Assembly (NCBI GenBank): GCA_016342415.1
Contig: JAEIOD010000002.1
Location: 186,001 to 250,000 of the forward strand
Source of the DNA: Clostridiales bacterium
Lineage (GTDB): Bacteria > Bacillota > Clostridia > Peptostreptococcales > Acidaminobacteraceae
Direction: 5' to 3'
Length of the DNA stretch: 64,000 bases
A model generated the notes under the pieces. The model saw only the letters and a list, made by a program, of their open reading frames with translations. It did not search any database and was not told the DNA's origin. Positions 53,466 through 63,208 of the stretch are shown here, piece by piece (within the stretch, counting starts at the first letter, position 1; each line of letters begins with the position of its first letter). A program made the translations under genes and the position numbers.

Positions 53466-54230
53466 TTATTCCTTTATATCACATATTCTTTTGCATTCGG
53501 TAAAAGCAAAATGAGTATATCTATTTGGATACCACTTTTCTGGATAAAGACCAAATAGAGAACCCTTATCGTTACAATAAGCAAATGTTAAATTAATTAT
53601 AATCTGCTTCCCTGCTTGATATAAAATTGCTGTTTCGACTTCCGCTGTTGCCTTTTCATCTATGATATCATACTTTTTAAATTGAAGTGTAATACGTTTA
53701 CTAATCTTCTCATAGTTTTTATGCTTCATATAAAAAGCTTGAATACCATTATCAATTTCATCACCATAAAAGTCAAACTCCCTGTTCTTTGCAATGGCAA
53801 TGAATACTAGTGTTTGATCCGATTGAGATGAATTAGAAAGTTTTTTATAGTATTTACAGAGCAAGATATGTCTCATGTCCTCTTGAACCAGGTTATAGCC
53901 ATCACTTTTTAATTGATCAATCCATGATGATGTAAACAATTGACTGCTGCTCTCAAGGAACTTTGGTTTGTTTAATAAGAGTTTCGAATAATTCGCATAC
54001 ATTTTATAATAGTACAAATTAGGCGTCATAATAAAAACCAATATAAGATATGTAATCATCAATGGCATATATATAGTACCTAAATGAGTCATACTAATGA
54101 TATCATTCAAATATAATACAAGAAACGCACCCAACATTACAACAGCTGGGATAATCAAAAGAAAGAGAATAGAATTCAACTTTCTTTTGTATTTTTTATA
54201 AGTTAATCGTCTGTCTATTTTTCTTTCCAT
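53466..54230 (-). CDS. Two-helix membrane protein of unknown function
   Basis: The protein has 254 residues, with two adjacent membrane segments (about 20-41 and 52-72). The remaining 180-residue soluble domain contains no motif I can name. It overlaps the upstream InlB-repeat lipoprotein gene by 16 bp, so translation is probably coupled. Operon position suggests a link to the oligopeptide-type transporter. Confidence 0.65.
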   Translation of the reverse strand: MERKIDRRLTYKKYKRKLNSILFLLIIPAVVMLGAFLVLYLNDIISMTHLGTIYMPLMITYLILVFIMTPNLYYYKMYANYSKLLLNKPKFLESSSQLFTSSWIDQLKSDGYNLVQEDMRHILLCKYYKKLSNSSQSDQTLVFIAIAKNREFDFYGDEIDNGIQAFYMKHKNYEKISKRITLQFKKYDIIDEKATAEVETAILYQAGKQIIINLTFAYCNDKGSLFGLYPEKWYPNRYTHFAFTECKRICDIKE

Positions 54231-55012
54231 GATGCGTACAGCGTTAAACGCAACTTCCTTTCAAATAATTCACCATTAACATAAAAATCACCAGTACCAT
54301 CCCTCTTGATATTCCAACCTTCAAAGGTATATTTATCAGTATCCTCAAGTACTTCAAAATCAATGGTATCACCGTAATTCACATCCGTTCGAGTCACATC
54401 AAGTACGGGTCCATCATCCTCTGGATAGTTGACGTTAAACTTAACATCTACCACAATCGGTTTCCAGTGGGCATACAGAGTGACATCTTCGACAACGTCT
54501 GGAATCTTTAAATATCCTTTATCACCAGGAATTGTGGCAACTTTACCATCTTTATCTTTCCATTCATAAGTATACCATGAAACAAAAGAAAATCCTTCTT
54601 GTGCTGGTAAAGGAAGAACACCAAACTCACCTCCATTAAAAGTCTTAACAAAGTCATCATTTGGCATTTCACCGCCATTTAATACATATTCAATCGCAAA
54701 GATAGTTGGTTGCCAATCTGCATACAAAACAATTGATTCATTATCTAGAGTGTCTTTATCAAAGTCCCATGGTTCAGTTTTATAAAAATCCTTATACCAT
54801 CCTGTAAAAGTAAATCCTTGTCTTTTAGGAGCTTCTGGTTCTTCAATTTTTTCTCCTTGTTCTAAGTTCAAGTAACTAGAGACCATAGTTGCATTTTGAT
54901 TAGCTGTGAAGAACATGACGTTGATGCTATTGTCTGCTTCTGCATCGTTTTCACATGAAGTAAATGCAAATAATACAACTAACAACATCAATAATTTTTT
55001 TGCCCTTTTCAT
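54215..55012 (-). CDS. Lipoprotein with three InlB B-type repeats
   Basis: The 265-residue protein has a signal peptide ending in a lipobox (FTSC). The rest consists of three Listeria-Bacteroides (InlB B) repeats, recognised by GFTFTGWYKDF ... LYADWQP, GFSFVSWYTYE ... LYAHWKP and YTFEGWNIKRD ... LYASWKE. Such beta-grasp-like repeats occur in surface proteins and usually mediate protein contacts. The same repeat type is fused to the transporter's binding protein in this operon. Its ATG overlaps the stop codon of the OppF-like gene. Confidence 0.85.
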   Translation of the reverse strand: MKRAKKLLMLLVVLFAFTSCENDAEADNSINVMFFTANQNATMVSSYLNLEQGEKIEEPEAPKRQGFTFTGWYKDFYKTEPWDFDKDTLDNESIVLYADWQPTIFAIEYVLNGGEMPNDDFVKTFNGGEFGVLPLPAQEGFSFVSWYTYEWKDKDGKVATIPGDKGYLKIPDVVEDVTLYAHWKPIVVDVKFNVNYPEDDGPVLDVTRTDVNYGDTIDFEVLEDTDKYTFEGWNIKRDGTGDFYVNGELFERKLRLTLYASWKEK

Positions 55013-56874
55013 TATGCATCACCCAATCTTTCATTCGTCTCAAAATACTCTTTTCTAATTCTCTCAAATTCTACATCATTAACGTATATAGAATGTCCTG
55101 GAATAATCTCTTTTAATGACGGCTTATCATGTCTATAATCATGTTCTTTGTCTGGATTATAACCTATTTTAATCCTGTTCTTCTCATAATCTGGATCTGG
55201 TTGCGGCACTGCTGAAAGTAGAGATTTTGTATAAGGATGCATTGGATTATTGAATAATTCCTCAGCATCTCCCATCTCTACAATCTTACCATAATACATT
55301 ACAGCAATTCTGTCACAGAAGAATCTTACAACAGATAAATCATGGGCGATAAACATAATCGTCAGACCAAACTCATCCTTAAGTGAATGAAGCAGATTAA
55401 TAACCTGAGCTCTGATCGATACATCAAGCGCACTGATAGGCTCATCAGCTATGATGAAGTCTGGATTCATAATTAAGGCTCTTGCAATACCAATTCTTTG
55501 ACGTTGACCACCAGAAAACTCATGTGGGTATCTCGTCGCAAAATTGCGTTGCAAACCTACTTTCTCAAGCATTACAGCAACTTTTTCTTTGACTTCTTTA
55601 GTGCTGTGTCCTCCCTTAATCACCAAACCTTCACCTACAATTTCCTCAACAGTCAATCGAGGATTTAATGAAGAAATAGGATCCTGAAAAATCATTTGCA
55701 TTTTTCTTGAGTTCTCTAAGGCTTCCTTAGATTTATTCGCACTAGAATAATGTGATATCTTTTCTTTAAGTCTGTTAACTTCGTCTTTTTGCCATTGTTG
55801 GATTGCCTTCTTCTGAGTTTCTAATTCCGATGAATTAACACCTAAAGAAGCATTATCTGACACATTTGAAATAGCTTCTTTGGCCTTTTTCTTTAAGTCA
55901 GAAATACCTTTTTTAAGTTTTTCAATTTCTTCTTTATGTTTGGATTTCTCATCACTTATACTCTTTTTTATCTTATTCGAGTTAGGTGAGTTAAGATGTG
56001 AACGATCCAATTTATATTGTTCTTTAAGTTTAGAAATTTTATTTTTCTTGTCTTTAGTTAATTTTTGAATTTCTCTGTTTGCATCAGACTTTGAAACAAT
56101 ATGTCCTTCAGCTTCTGCAATTAAAGGTTCATATTTCTTCTCTAAATCAATGAATATTTGATCATAATGAGCTTGAAGTTCTTTCAGTCTTTTTTCAATA
56201 ACATCTTTTTCAAGTGCAGCAGATTCTTTAAGTCCACCAGTCTTACGACTAAGTCCTAATTTATTTCTAGAAAGCACTTGTTTGTATTCTTCCTTTACTG
56301 CATTTTTCGTTGTACTCTTAACCTTTTCAACGGCCAAATGACATTGGTGTTCAACTTTAGCTACTTCTAACTCATATTTATTTTTTATTCTGTATCTCTC
56401 ATCTCGATAATTATCCATTGGTTTTCTAAGAAGTATTATTTTTTCTAAATGAGCTGCTTCAACAGTTTTCATATGATGCTCAGCATCTATAAGGTCATGT
56501 TCTAATTGTACTTCAATTTTGTGAACAGCAGCTGCATGTTTATCCACTTCAATCATTTTACTTTTAGCTTGAACTTTGACTTCTTTAATCTCTCTTTCAA
56601 TGCCTTTATAGCCCGCTGAAATGATGTCTCCATTCAATTTCACTAGACCTTCTGTTGCACTGTACAGTTTCATGACGGTACGACCTGTAGTCGTTTTACC
56701 GCAACCAGACTCTCCTACTAAACCAAAAACTTCACGTTCATAAACGTTAAATGACACACCATCTACCGCTGGTACCACAAGTTTGCTTTTTCCGCTACCT
56801 GAAGTAAAGTGTTTCTTAAGGTTTTCAACCTCTAAAACAATTTTATTTTTATCTACAACATGATTATTTTCCAT
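55012..56874 (-). CDS. oppF: OppF/DppF-like ABC ATPase with a large coiled-coil insertion
   Basis: At 620 residues this is nearly twice the usual 310-340. Walker A ([16 protein letters not shown]) lies at about residue 56, but the Q-loop region [17 protein letters not shown] is near residue 395. In ordinary OppF about 45 residues separate these; here about 270 extra residues, rich in Lys, Glu and heptad-like leucines, form a probable coiled coil. After the insert the signature [15 protein letters not shown], Walker [13 protein letters not shown] and the C-terminal peptide-transporter tail [16 protein letters not shown] are normal. No frameshift is involved. It overlaps oppD by 11 bp. Confidence 0.9.
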   Translation of the reverse strand: MENNHVVDKNKIVLEVENLKKHFTSGSGKSKLVVPAVDGVSFNVYEREVFGLVGESGCGKTTTGRTVMKLYSATEGLVKLNGDIISAGYKGIEREIKEVKVQAKSKMIEVDKHAAAVHKIEVQLEHDLIDAEHHMKTVEAAHLEKIILLRKPMDNYRDERYRIKNKYELEVAKVEHQCHLAVEKVKSTTKNAVKEEYKQVLSRNKLGLSRKTGGLKESAALEKDVIEKRLKELQAHYDQIFIDLEKKYEPLIAEAEGHIVSKSDANREIQKLTKDKKNKISKLKEQYKLDRSHLNSPNSNKIKKSISDEKSKHKEEIEKLKKGISDLKKKAKEAISNVSDNASLGVNSSELETQKKAIQQWQKDEVNRLKEKISHYSSANKSKEALENSRKMQMIFQDPISSLNPRLTVEEIVGEGLVIKGGHSTKEVKEKVAVMLEKVGLQRNFATRYPHEFSGGQRQRIGIARALIMNPDFIIADEPISALDVSIRAQVINLLHSLKDEFGLTIMFIAHDLSVVRFFCDRIAVMYYGKIVEMGDAEELFNNPMHPYTKSLLSAVPQPDPDYEKNRIKIGYNPDKEHDYRHDKPSLKEIIPGHSIYVNDVEFERIRKEYFETNERLGDA

Positions 56875-57904
56875 AATGTAACTTACCTCGATTCTCCCTT
56901 AATCTTATCGTTGCTTCAGGTAACTCAACCTTTGGTGCATCAGGATGTAAAAGCCATGTAGCAGCATAATGTGTATCAGTAACCTTGAACATCGGTGGTT
57001 GTTCCTCAAAGTCAATTTTCATTGCATACTTGTTTCTAGGTGCAAAAGCATCGCCCTTTGGTGGGAAAATCATATTTGGTGGTGTACCCGAAATTGCATC
57101 AAGATGTTTGGAAGTTGCAAGGTTTGGCATTGAAGAAAGTAAAGCCCATGTGTATGGATGTCTAGGATCATAGAATATTTCATCCGTTTCCCCATATTCT
57201 ACAATCTTACCAGCATACATTACAGCAATTCTATCAGCAACATTGGCTACTACGCCTAAGTCATGTGTGATAAATATAATTGATAGATCTCTAGATAATT
57301 TAAGTTCATTAATCAATTCTAATATTTGTCCTTGAATTGTTACATCAAGTGATGTAGTTGGTTCGTCACAAATAAGAATTTCAGCATCGTTTGCGAGCGC
57401 AATTGCAATAACAATTCTTTGTCTCATCCCACCTGAAAATTGGTGAGGGTACTGCTTGTATCTCTTTTCAGGTTCACTTATGCCAACACGTGTTAGGAGT
57501 TCAATAACTCTTTCCTTAGCCATGGCTTTTGGCATACCTAATTTACAGATTAACGCTTCTGCTATTTGTTTTCCTACTGTTTGAATTGGGTTTAAAGAAC
57601 TCATTGGATCTTGGAAGATCATTGAGATTTTACTACCTCTGATATTATGCATAGCTTCTTCATCAACTTGCGTTAAATCAAGTCCATCATATAGAATCTC
57701 TCCATTTTCGTAAATACTATTACCAGCTAATAGACCTAAAATGGTTTTGGCCGAAACACTTTTACCAGAGCCTGATTCGCCAACTATAGCCAGTGTTTCC
57801 CCCTTGTATAAATCGAATGATACACCTCTAATCGCATGGAGGATACCATGTTGAGTTTTAAATGATATTGCCAAATCTTTTACTTCTAATACTTTTTTTC
57901 TCAT
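56864..57904 (-). CDS. oppD: OppD/DppD-like ABC transporter ATP-binding protein
   Basis: The 346-residue ATPase has normal length and motifs: Walker [19 protein letters not shown]-loop [15 protein letters not shown], signature [15 protein letters not shown], Walker [13 protein letters not shown] and H-loop [10 protein letters not shown]. The C-terminal region [20 protein letters not shown] is the oligopeptide/dipeptide-transporter domain, but it lacks the cysteines often found there. It shares one base with the end of oppC and overlaps oppF. Confidence 0.93.
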   Translation of the reverse strand: MRKKVLEVKDLAISFKTQHGILHAIRGVSFDLYKGETLAIVGESGSGKSVSAKTILGLLAGNSIYENGEILYDGLDLTQVDEEAMHNIRGSKISMIFQDPMSSLNPIQTVGKQIAEALICKLGMPKAMAKERVIELLTRVGISEPEKRYKQYPHQFSGGMRQRIVIAIALANDAEILICDEPTTSLDVTIQGQILELINELKLSRDLSIIFITHDLGVVANVADRIAVMYAGKIVEYGETDEIFYDPRHPYTWALLSSMPNLATSKHLDAISGTPPNMIFPPKGDAFAPRNKYAMKIDFEEQPPMFKVTDTHYAATWLLHPDAPKVELPEATIRLRENRGKLHYGK

Positions 57905-59316
57905 TATTCAACCCCCCTTAACGATGGATTAAATGCATCTCTTAAGCCATTACCAAACAAGTTGAATGCAATCATTAATATCGCAATGTAAACTGCTGGG
58001 AACATCAGTAAGTGCGGATGATGCATCATAACAGCCTCACCTTGTTTAATTAACATACCAACACTTGTAACATCTGAATACTCGATGATTCCTAAGAATG
58101 ACAACGATGCTTCAGTAAATACAAATAACGGCACTGAAAGTGCTAAACCAGTTACAATTAAACCTAGAGTATTAGGGAATATATGTTTTATCATAATACG
58201 TCTATCACTGGCTCCTAATGTACGGGCAGCAAATACATATTCACGATTTTTAAATCTATAAAACTGCATTCTTCCTGTTCTATATGTTGCTATCCATCCT
58301 GTTGCAGTATAAGCAAATATAATGACCCAAATATCATTACCAAAACGAAGTGTCATTAGGATTAAAACCGATAGGAATGGAATAGACGAAACAATCTCTA
58401 CAACTCTATCCATGATTAAATCTAATGCACCACCATAATAACCAGCAATCGAACCAATTGTCAGACCGACAACTGTATTTATGCTAATAACTGCTAATGC
58501 TATCATAAGTGATATTCTTGCACCTAACCACAGCTCAGTGTATAAATCAGAACCTTCATCGGTTGTACCAAACCAGAAGTAGGTATCGCTTGGATCATTA
58601 ACACCTAACGCTGACTTAAATTGATCTAACCGTACCACATATTGGAAAAATGGTTTGCTAGGATCTTCTGGATTTTCAGTTTCCAATATCTGAAGGATAT
58701 CAATAACTGTATTTTTACTTAATTCTACTTTAAACTCATCTTCAGTCAATGTTCTATTAACCTCAGCTAATGGATCATCATCGGTTCCATTAATTTTGTT
58801 TTGTCTAACAATACTATAATATCTCTCAGGTTTATAAGAACTTATATAGTTTGTATACTTGTAGTGATCAACAAGCACTTTTAACTTAGTCACATCAGCA
58901 TAGTTTGGATGGTCAGGATTATCTATTAACTCCTGGGGAATACCAGATAAAATGATATCATTACCCATTTCACTACTGTTCATATCCAAAAGAAACTGCT
59001 TACCTGCTTCGATTGTCTTAGTGCCATCAAAGAAACCTAATTTTTCAAGTACAGGAATCTTTGGCACAAGGTTACCCAGTCTACCAGCTTCAACTGGATC
59101 TTCTTTAAATAGCTCATAGCCACTCATGTATGGTCCAAATGTTACAAAAAATAACATGACACAAATAATAATAAAAGCAACAAAAGATGCTCTGTTTTTT
59201 TTGAATCTATTCCATGAATCTTGATAATACCCAATACGTTTAGATTCGAGTGGACTATCGATCATTTTTTTATCTTCATAAACCAATACTAAATCTTTTT
59301 TATTTATATTCATCAT
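57904..59316 (-). CDS. oppC: OppC-like permease with a large extracytoplasmic insertion
   Basis: The protein has 470 residues against about 300 for ordinary OppC. After the first membrane segment (about 38-60) come about 170 extra residues of polar, probably extracytoplasmic sequence. The conserved WFGTTDEGSDLYTELWLGAR motif, equivalent to the family's GTDxxGRD, follows, then five more segments and the EAA loop (ARTLGASDRRIMIKHIFPNT). It overlaps oppB by 4 bp. The insertion may interact with the repeat-bearing binding protein. Confidence 0.9.
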   Translation of the reverse strand: MMNINKKDLVLVYEDKKMIDSPLESKRIGYYQDSWNRFKKNRASFVAFIIICVMLFFVTFGPYMSGYELFKEDPVEAGRLGNLVPKIPVLEKLGFFDGTKTIEAGKQFLLDMNSSEMGNDIILSGIPQELIDNPDHPNYADVTKLKVLVDHYKYTNYISSYKPERYYSIVRQNKINGTDDDPLAEVNRTLTEDEFKVELSKNTVIDILQILETENPEDPSKPFFQYVVRLDQFKSALGVNDPSDTYFWFGTTDEGSDLYTELWLGARISLMIALAVISINTVVGLTIGSIAGYYGGALDLIMDRVVEIVSSIPFLSVLILMTLRFGNDIWVIIFAYTATGWIATYRTGRMQFYRFKNREYVFAARTLGASDRRIMIKHIFPNTLGLIVTGLALSVPLFVFTEASLSFLGIIEYSDVTSVGMLIKQGEAVMMHHPHLLMFPAVYIAILMIAFNLFGNGLRDAFNPSLRGVE

Positions 59317-60278
59317 GATAATTTCCCACTTCCTACACGTACTCTTGGATCAAACAATGTATATGATAAGTCAGCAACTATGGCTGAAACCAAGGTCAAG
59401 AACTGCCCGAATGTATTAATCAGCATCAATAGAGCATAGTCACGACCATAGAAAGCATCTAAATACATGCCCCCAGTACCATCAACACGGAAAATTCTTT
59501 CAGTTATAATACCACCGTTCAATATACCAATAACCCCAATAAAGATACCTGGTAAAATCGGCACAAGTGCATTTCTAAGTGCATGTCTAAAAACAGCTTG
59601 ATTATGTGTTAAACCTTTTGATCGAGCAAGTAACATATAATCTGTTGTTAGTTGCTCTGTTAGCTCTGCACGAACACTACGTGCCATACTTGGAATGCTG
59701 GCTAAAGTTATAATAATGATTGGCATGATGTATGTGGATATTCCATACCAAAATCCTAACTCTGTAAATTCGGAGGTGGTGGCTATTTTATAGTCTGGTG
59801 CTATACCCCATTTCCAGTAGAAGAAGTATTGAGCGACTACTCCGACAACAAAGTAAGGTACTGAGATAAATATCATTATCCAAACCGATATGACGGTGTC
59901 TTGCCATTTATTCTTCTTAATCGCAGCCAATACACCAATTATAATTGCTATAGGTACAGATAATAAATACGGCACTATATTAATTTTAACTGATGCAGGA
60001 ATCTTTTTAAAATAAGCTTCAGAAACATCTCTATTCAAAATATGTGAATAACCAAAGCTTCCTTCTGTAACAATATTCTTTAACCATAATCCAAATTGAA
60101 CAACGATTGGCTCATTCCACCCTTCTTGTTCAGCAAGCTGCTCATACCAGTCATTTCCTACTCCAGGACTTGGAACATAATTATCTGGCATCAATTTGAT
60201 AAAATAAAAGAATATAAAGACAGTAATAATAAACGTTATCAACATTAGTCCTATTCTTTTTAACATGTAATTTAACAA
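59313..60278 (-). CDS. oppB: OppB-like ABC transporter permease
   Basis: The 321-residue permease has six membrane segments and normal length. The N terminus MLKRIGLMLITFIITVFIFF and the EAA loop TDYMLLARSKGLTHNQAVFRHALRNALVP are typical of the OppB/DppB family. First of the membrane components, it is separated from the binding-protein gene by about 250 bp with a terminator. Confidence 0.93.
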   Translation of the reverse strand: MLNYMLKRIGLMLITFIITVFIFFYFIKLMPDNYVPSPGVGNDWYEQLAEQEGWNEPIVVQFGLWLKNIVTEGSFGYSHILNRDVSEAYFKKIPASVKINIVPYLLSVPIAIIIGVLAAIKKNKWQDTVISVWIMIFISVPYFVVGVVAQYFFYWKWGIAPDYKIATTSEFTELGFWYGISTYIMPIIIITLASIPSMARSVRAELTEQLTTDYMLLARSKGLTHNQAVFRHALRNALVPILPGIFIGVIGILNGGIITERIFRVDGTGGMYLDAFYGRDYALLMLINTFGQFLTLVSAIVADLSYTLFDPRVRVGSGKLS

Positions 60279-60460
60279 AGTTTATTCTCCTCTAAGTGAT
60301 TGATCTATATCTAAATGTTAAACCTAAATACTGTTACTACTATATATCATAAACTCTTAGTATATTCTCTATAAATCAGCATTTTACTGGATGCTTAATA
60401 GCAACCAACTAATATAAATACATGCTCTTAAATATAAATACAATCGCGTTTAGTGACATA

Positions 60461-60494
60461 AAAATCCCACGTTCATAAGAACGAACATGGGATT
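60461..60494 (-). terminator. Partial terminator between oppA-like and oppB-like genes
   Basis: A 12-bp stem with one G-T pair (AATCCCATGTTC ... GAACGTGGGATT on the minus strand) is followed by five T residues. Placed after the binding-protein gene, it would give excess binding protein over permease, a common arrangement. Confidence 0.75.
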
Positions 60495-60529
60495 ATTTAT
60501 TAAACATTAATTACCTTCTTGTAATCATT

Positions 60530-63208
60530 TTAGTCCATGAAATCAGGATCAGTATTTAGGTAACGGTATCTACCCGTTCCCCATTGGAATGCACTTGAGT
60601 AAGAAGGCCATTCAATTACTACGTTATCTGCATATACTACAGCATCTGAACGTGTAACAGTAGGAATAAGTGTACATTGATCGAAGAATACTTTTTCAAG
60701 CTCTGCTATGTAGTTATAAATGTCATTTGATGCACCAGCGAATGGTTCAGATGCTGTACCATCCCAAGGTGTATCCTCATTAATTACTACCATACAGATG
60801 TCTTGAAGTGGACCTCTATAAATACCAGCTTCTTTACCATCAGCTTCTTTTAACCAGTTGTAAAGTTTGATATGTCCTTCAAGTTCATCTTCTTCCATAG
60901 AATCAACACCTAGTTCATCTAGATAGTTCCATGTGTTTGTTAAATCAATTTCTATTTCAATATTTACGTATTCTGCAAGTTCATCTTCCATAGTAACATC
61001 GTATGGTTGTGATAAACCTAGGAAACCACCACCAATCCAATCACCAAAGAATGCGATTGCTGGATATTGCCATTGTGCTCCTGATGAACTACCGAAACCT
61101 ACGTTAGAAAGTGTAATATCAAAGTTCCAAGCAGAAACTTGTGCTTGATGTGCTTCACCCTCATTGTATACGATATCTAAAATTAGTCTTTCTTCATCAG
61201 TATTAAATAATTCTTCATATGAAACTTTCATATGCTCAACTAAGTTCTTATCGAAATCATCATTATCAGAAATAAATCTTAATGTGATTGGACCTTCATT
61301 GCCTTCATCAATCCAAGCTGCATATGCTGTATCAAATAAGCTAATAGCTAAATCTGGAACATAAGCATGAGTATCTGGATTAATATTGAAATCTTCTAAT
61401 ACAGCCATATGTTGAGGAGATTCTGAATAATAGAATACATCCTGGTTGTAAGCTTTTGTATCTAAAGGAATTGGTAATAATGAAGCTGTATTTGGCGCAT
61501 ATACATTATTTGCATAGTAGCTCCTATCAAATCCATAGAATAATGCTTGTCTAAATGTTTTATCGAATAACACAGATGGATGCATATGTGGATCTTCTTC
61601 ATTTTTAGAAGCAGCTGCATTTATAATTAAGTATTGCGGGTATCCTCTCCATTCTTTATACAAGTTTTCATATTCTGCATATTCTGCATAGTAATCTTGA
61701 CTTAAGCCTGCAACAGATATTTCATCGTTAGCAAATAAAGCCATTCTAGTATCAACACTATCAACAATTTCAATGACTCTTGACTTGTAATTAATTGTTT
61801 CTTTCTTTACATAGTCATAGTTCTTGTTAAATACAAGCTTTTGATTTTCATCCCAAGTTTTAATGATGTATTCACCATAAGAAACATATGGGTAATCAGG
61901 TGTACCGTAAGCAGCATTTTCTTTTTGAGAAGTTAACGATGCTTCAAAAGCTTCTTTATGAATCAAACGGAAGCTGTTTGCATAAGAAATAGCCTGACTT
62001 TGTGATACTGGCTCGAAGAATGTAAGCTTAAAAGTATAATCATCTAATGCTTCAAATCCCACATCTTCCCAAGCAACATCTTTCATGTTACCATCATCAT
62101 CTTTAATTTGAGTACTAGTAAAGTACTCATAAGAATTAACTAATGGTGCACCACTTTTGTTTTCTTCAGTCTTGTAGAAAATATTTGCACGTTTGTTATT
62201 TAACACAGGATCAATAAACTGCTTAAGTGTATATCCATAATCAGCAGTAGTTATAGGTGTACCATCTTCAAATTTTAAATCATCTCTAATACTTATTGTC
62301 CACTCTGTATCCTTTATAGCAGAAGCACCTTCACGGTCATATTTACCTTCCGCAGTTAAATGCTCACTACCTTCAGAGTCAATTGGGAATTTGACTGCAC
62401 CAATTAAAATAATCTTGTAATCTAGTGCTTCAATTGAATACTCTTGTGATTCAAACTTTGAGAAATCACCAGGGAAATCTGCAATCCCCTCTTCAATAGC
62501 CTTGTCCCAGTCAACTTCTATAGAGTCACTAGACGAAGAATATAATGCCGTAGACATTAAATCAATTAAATCGTCTTCGTTGCTCCATTGATAAATTAAT
62601 GGGTTAAGAATTAATGAAGTACTATCATCAAAAGCTGATGTATATGTAACTTCTGGGCTATAATCAACAGATTTTGAGTCAAGCGGCTCCCAATATGCAT
62701 ATAACGTAGTAGATTCCGATACATTGTAAGGGAACTCTAAAGGTTGTTCTAACCAAGTAAACCCTCTCTTAGATGTAAACCATCCTCCAAATCTGTAACC
62801 TTCACGAGTTGGATCAGCAGGTGCTTCAACGTCGCCACCCTCTTCTCCTACTAGAACTGTTTCAACAGTACCTGTTCTAGTATCAAAACTAACAACAGTA
62901 CTGACAGTCCATTGTGCATACAATGTTAAATCATTTTCCACAATCGCTGAAAAATCATATACATTGTTTCCCTCTGGATCAGTTGTCCAGTTGACAAAAC
63001 TACTTGCCTTACCTTCAACAGCATCCTTTGTTGGTACTGCAGGTTCAGAAGCAAATTGACCCTCTTCAACTGTAACACTTTCAATTGCACCTCCACCATG
63101 GGTGTCAAATATTACGGTGTACTCACTTGGCGAGCAACCGGCAAATGATGCAATTACCAGTATCAGTACTAACATTAATCCCATAGGTCTGAAAAGTTTA
63201 TTTCTCAT
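60530..63208 (-). CDS. oppA: Oligopeptide-type ABC substrate-binding lipoprotein with N-terminal InlB B repeats
   Basis: At 892 residues this is longer than the usual 530-600. The signal peptide ends in lipobox SFAGC. Residues about 30-175 form two InlB B-type repeats (FVNWTTDPEGNNVYDF ... LYAQW and FGGWFTSKRGF ... LYAYW). The SBP_bac_5 fold follows, with DTEWTISIRDDLKFEDGTPI and, near residue 400, DYTFKLTFFEPV. The family binds peptides, nickel or other ligands for the downstream permease. The repeats probably tether or present the protein in the cell envelope. GC and codon use look like those of the neighbours. Confidence 0.92.
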   Translation of the reverse strand: MRNKLFRPMGLMLVLILVIASFAGCSPSEYTVIFDTHGGGAIESVTVEEGQFASEPAVPTKDAVEGKASSFVNWTTDPEGNNVYDFSAIVENDLTLYAQWTVSTVVSFDTRTGTVETVLVGEEGGDVEAPADPTREGYRFGGWFTSKRGFTWLEQPLEFPYNVSESTTLYAYWEPLDSKSVDYSPEVTYTSAFDDSTSLILNPLIYQWSNEDDLIDLMSTALYSSSSDSIEVDWDKAIEEGIADFPGDFSKFESQEYSIEALDYKIILIGAVKFPIDSEGSEHLTAEGKYDREGASAIKDTEWTISIRDDLKFEDGTPITTADYGYTLKQFIDPVLNNKRANIFYKTEENKSGAPLVNSYEYFTSTQIKDDDGNMKDVAWEDVGFEALDDYTFKLTFFEPVSQSQAISYANSFRLIHKEAFEASLTSQKENAAYGTPDYPYVSYGEYIIKTWDENQKLVFNKNYDYVKKETINYKSRVIEIVDSVDTRMALFANDEISVAGLSQDYYAEYAEYENLYKEWRGYPQYLIINAAASKNEEDPHMHPSVLFDKTFRQALFYGFDRSYYANNVYAPNTASLLPIPLDTKAYNQDVFYYSESPQHMAVLEDFNINPDTHAYVPDLAISLFDTAYAAWIDEGNEGPITLRFISDNDDFDKNLVEHMKVSYEELFNTDEERLILDIVYNEGEAHQAQVSAWNFDITLSNVGFGSSSGAQWQYPAIAFFGDWIGGGFLGLSQPYDVTMEDELAEYVNIEIEIDLTNTWNYLDELGVDSMEEDELEGHIKLYNWLKEADGKEAGIYRGPLQDICMVVINEDTPWDGTASEPFAGASNDIYNYIAELEKVFFDQCTLIPTVTRSDAVVYADNVVIEWPSYSSAFQWGTGRYRYLNTDPDFMD

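Noticed and set aside
55012-56874. Frameshift or gene fusion artefact explaining the long OppF
   Set aside because: The frame is continuous and all ATPase motifs occur once and in order around the insert, so it is an insertion rather than two joined genes.
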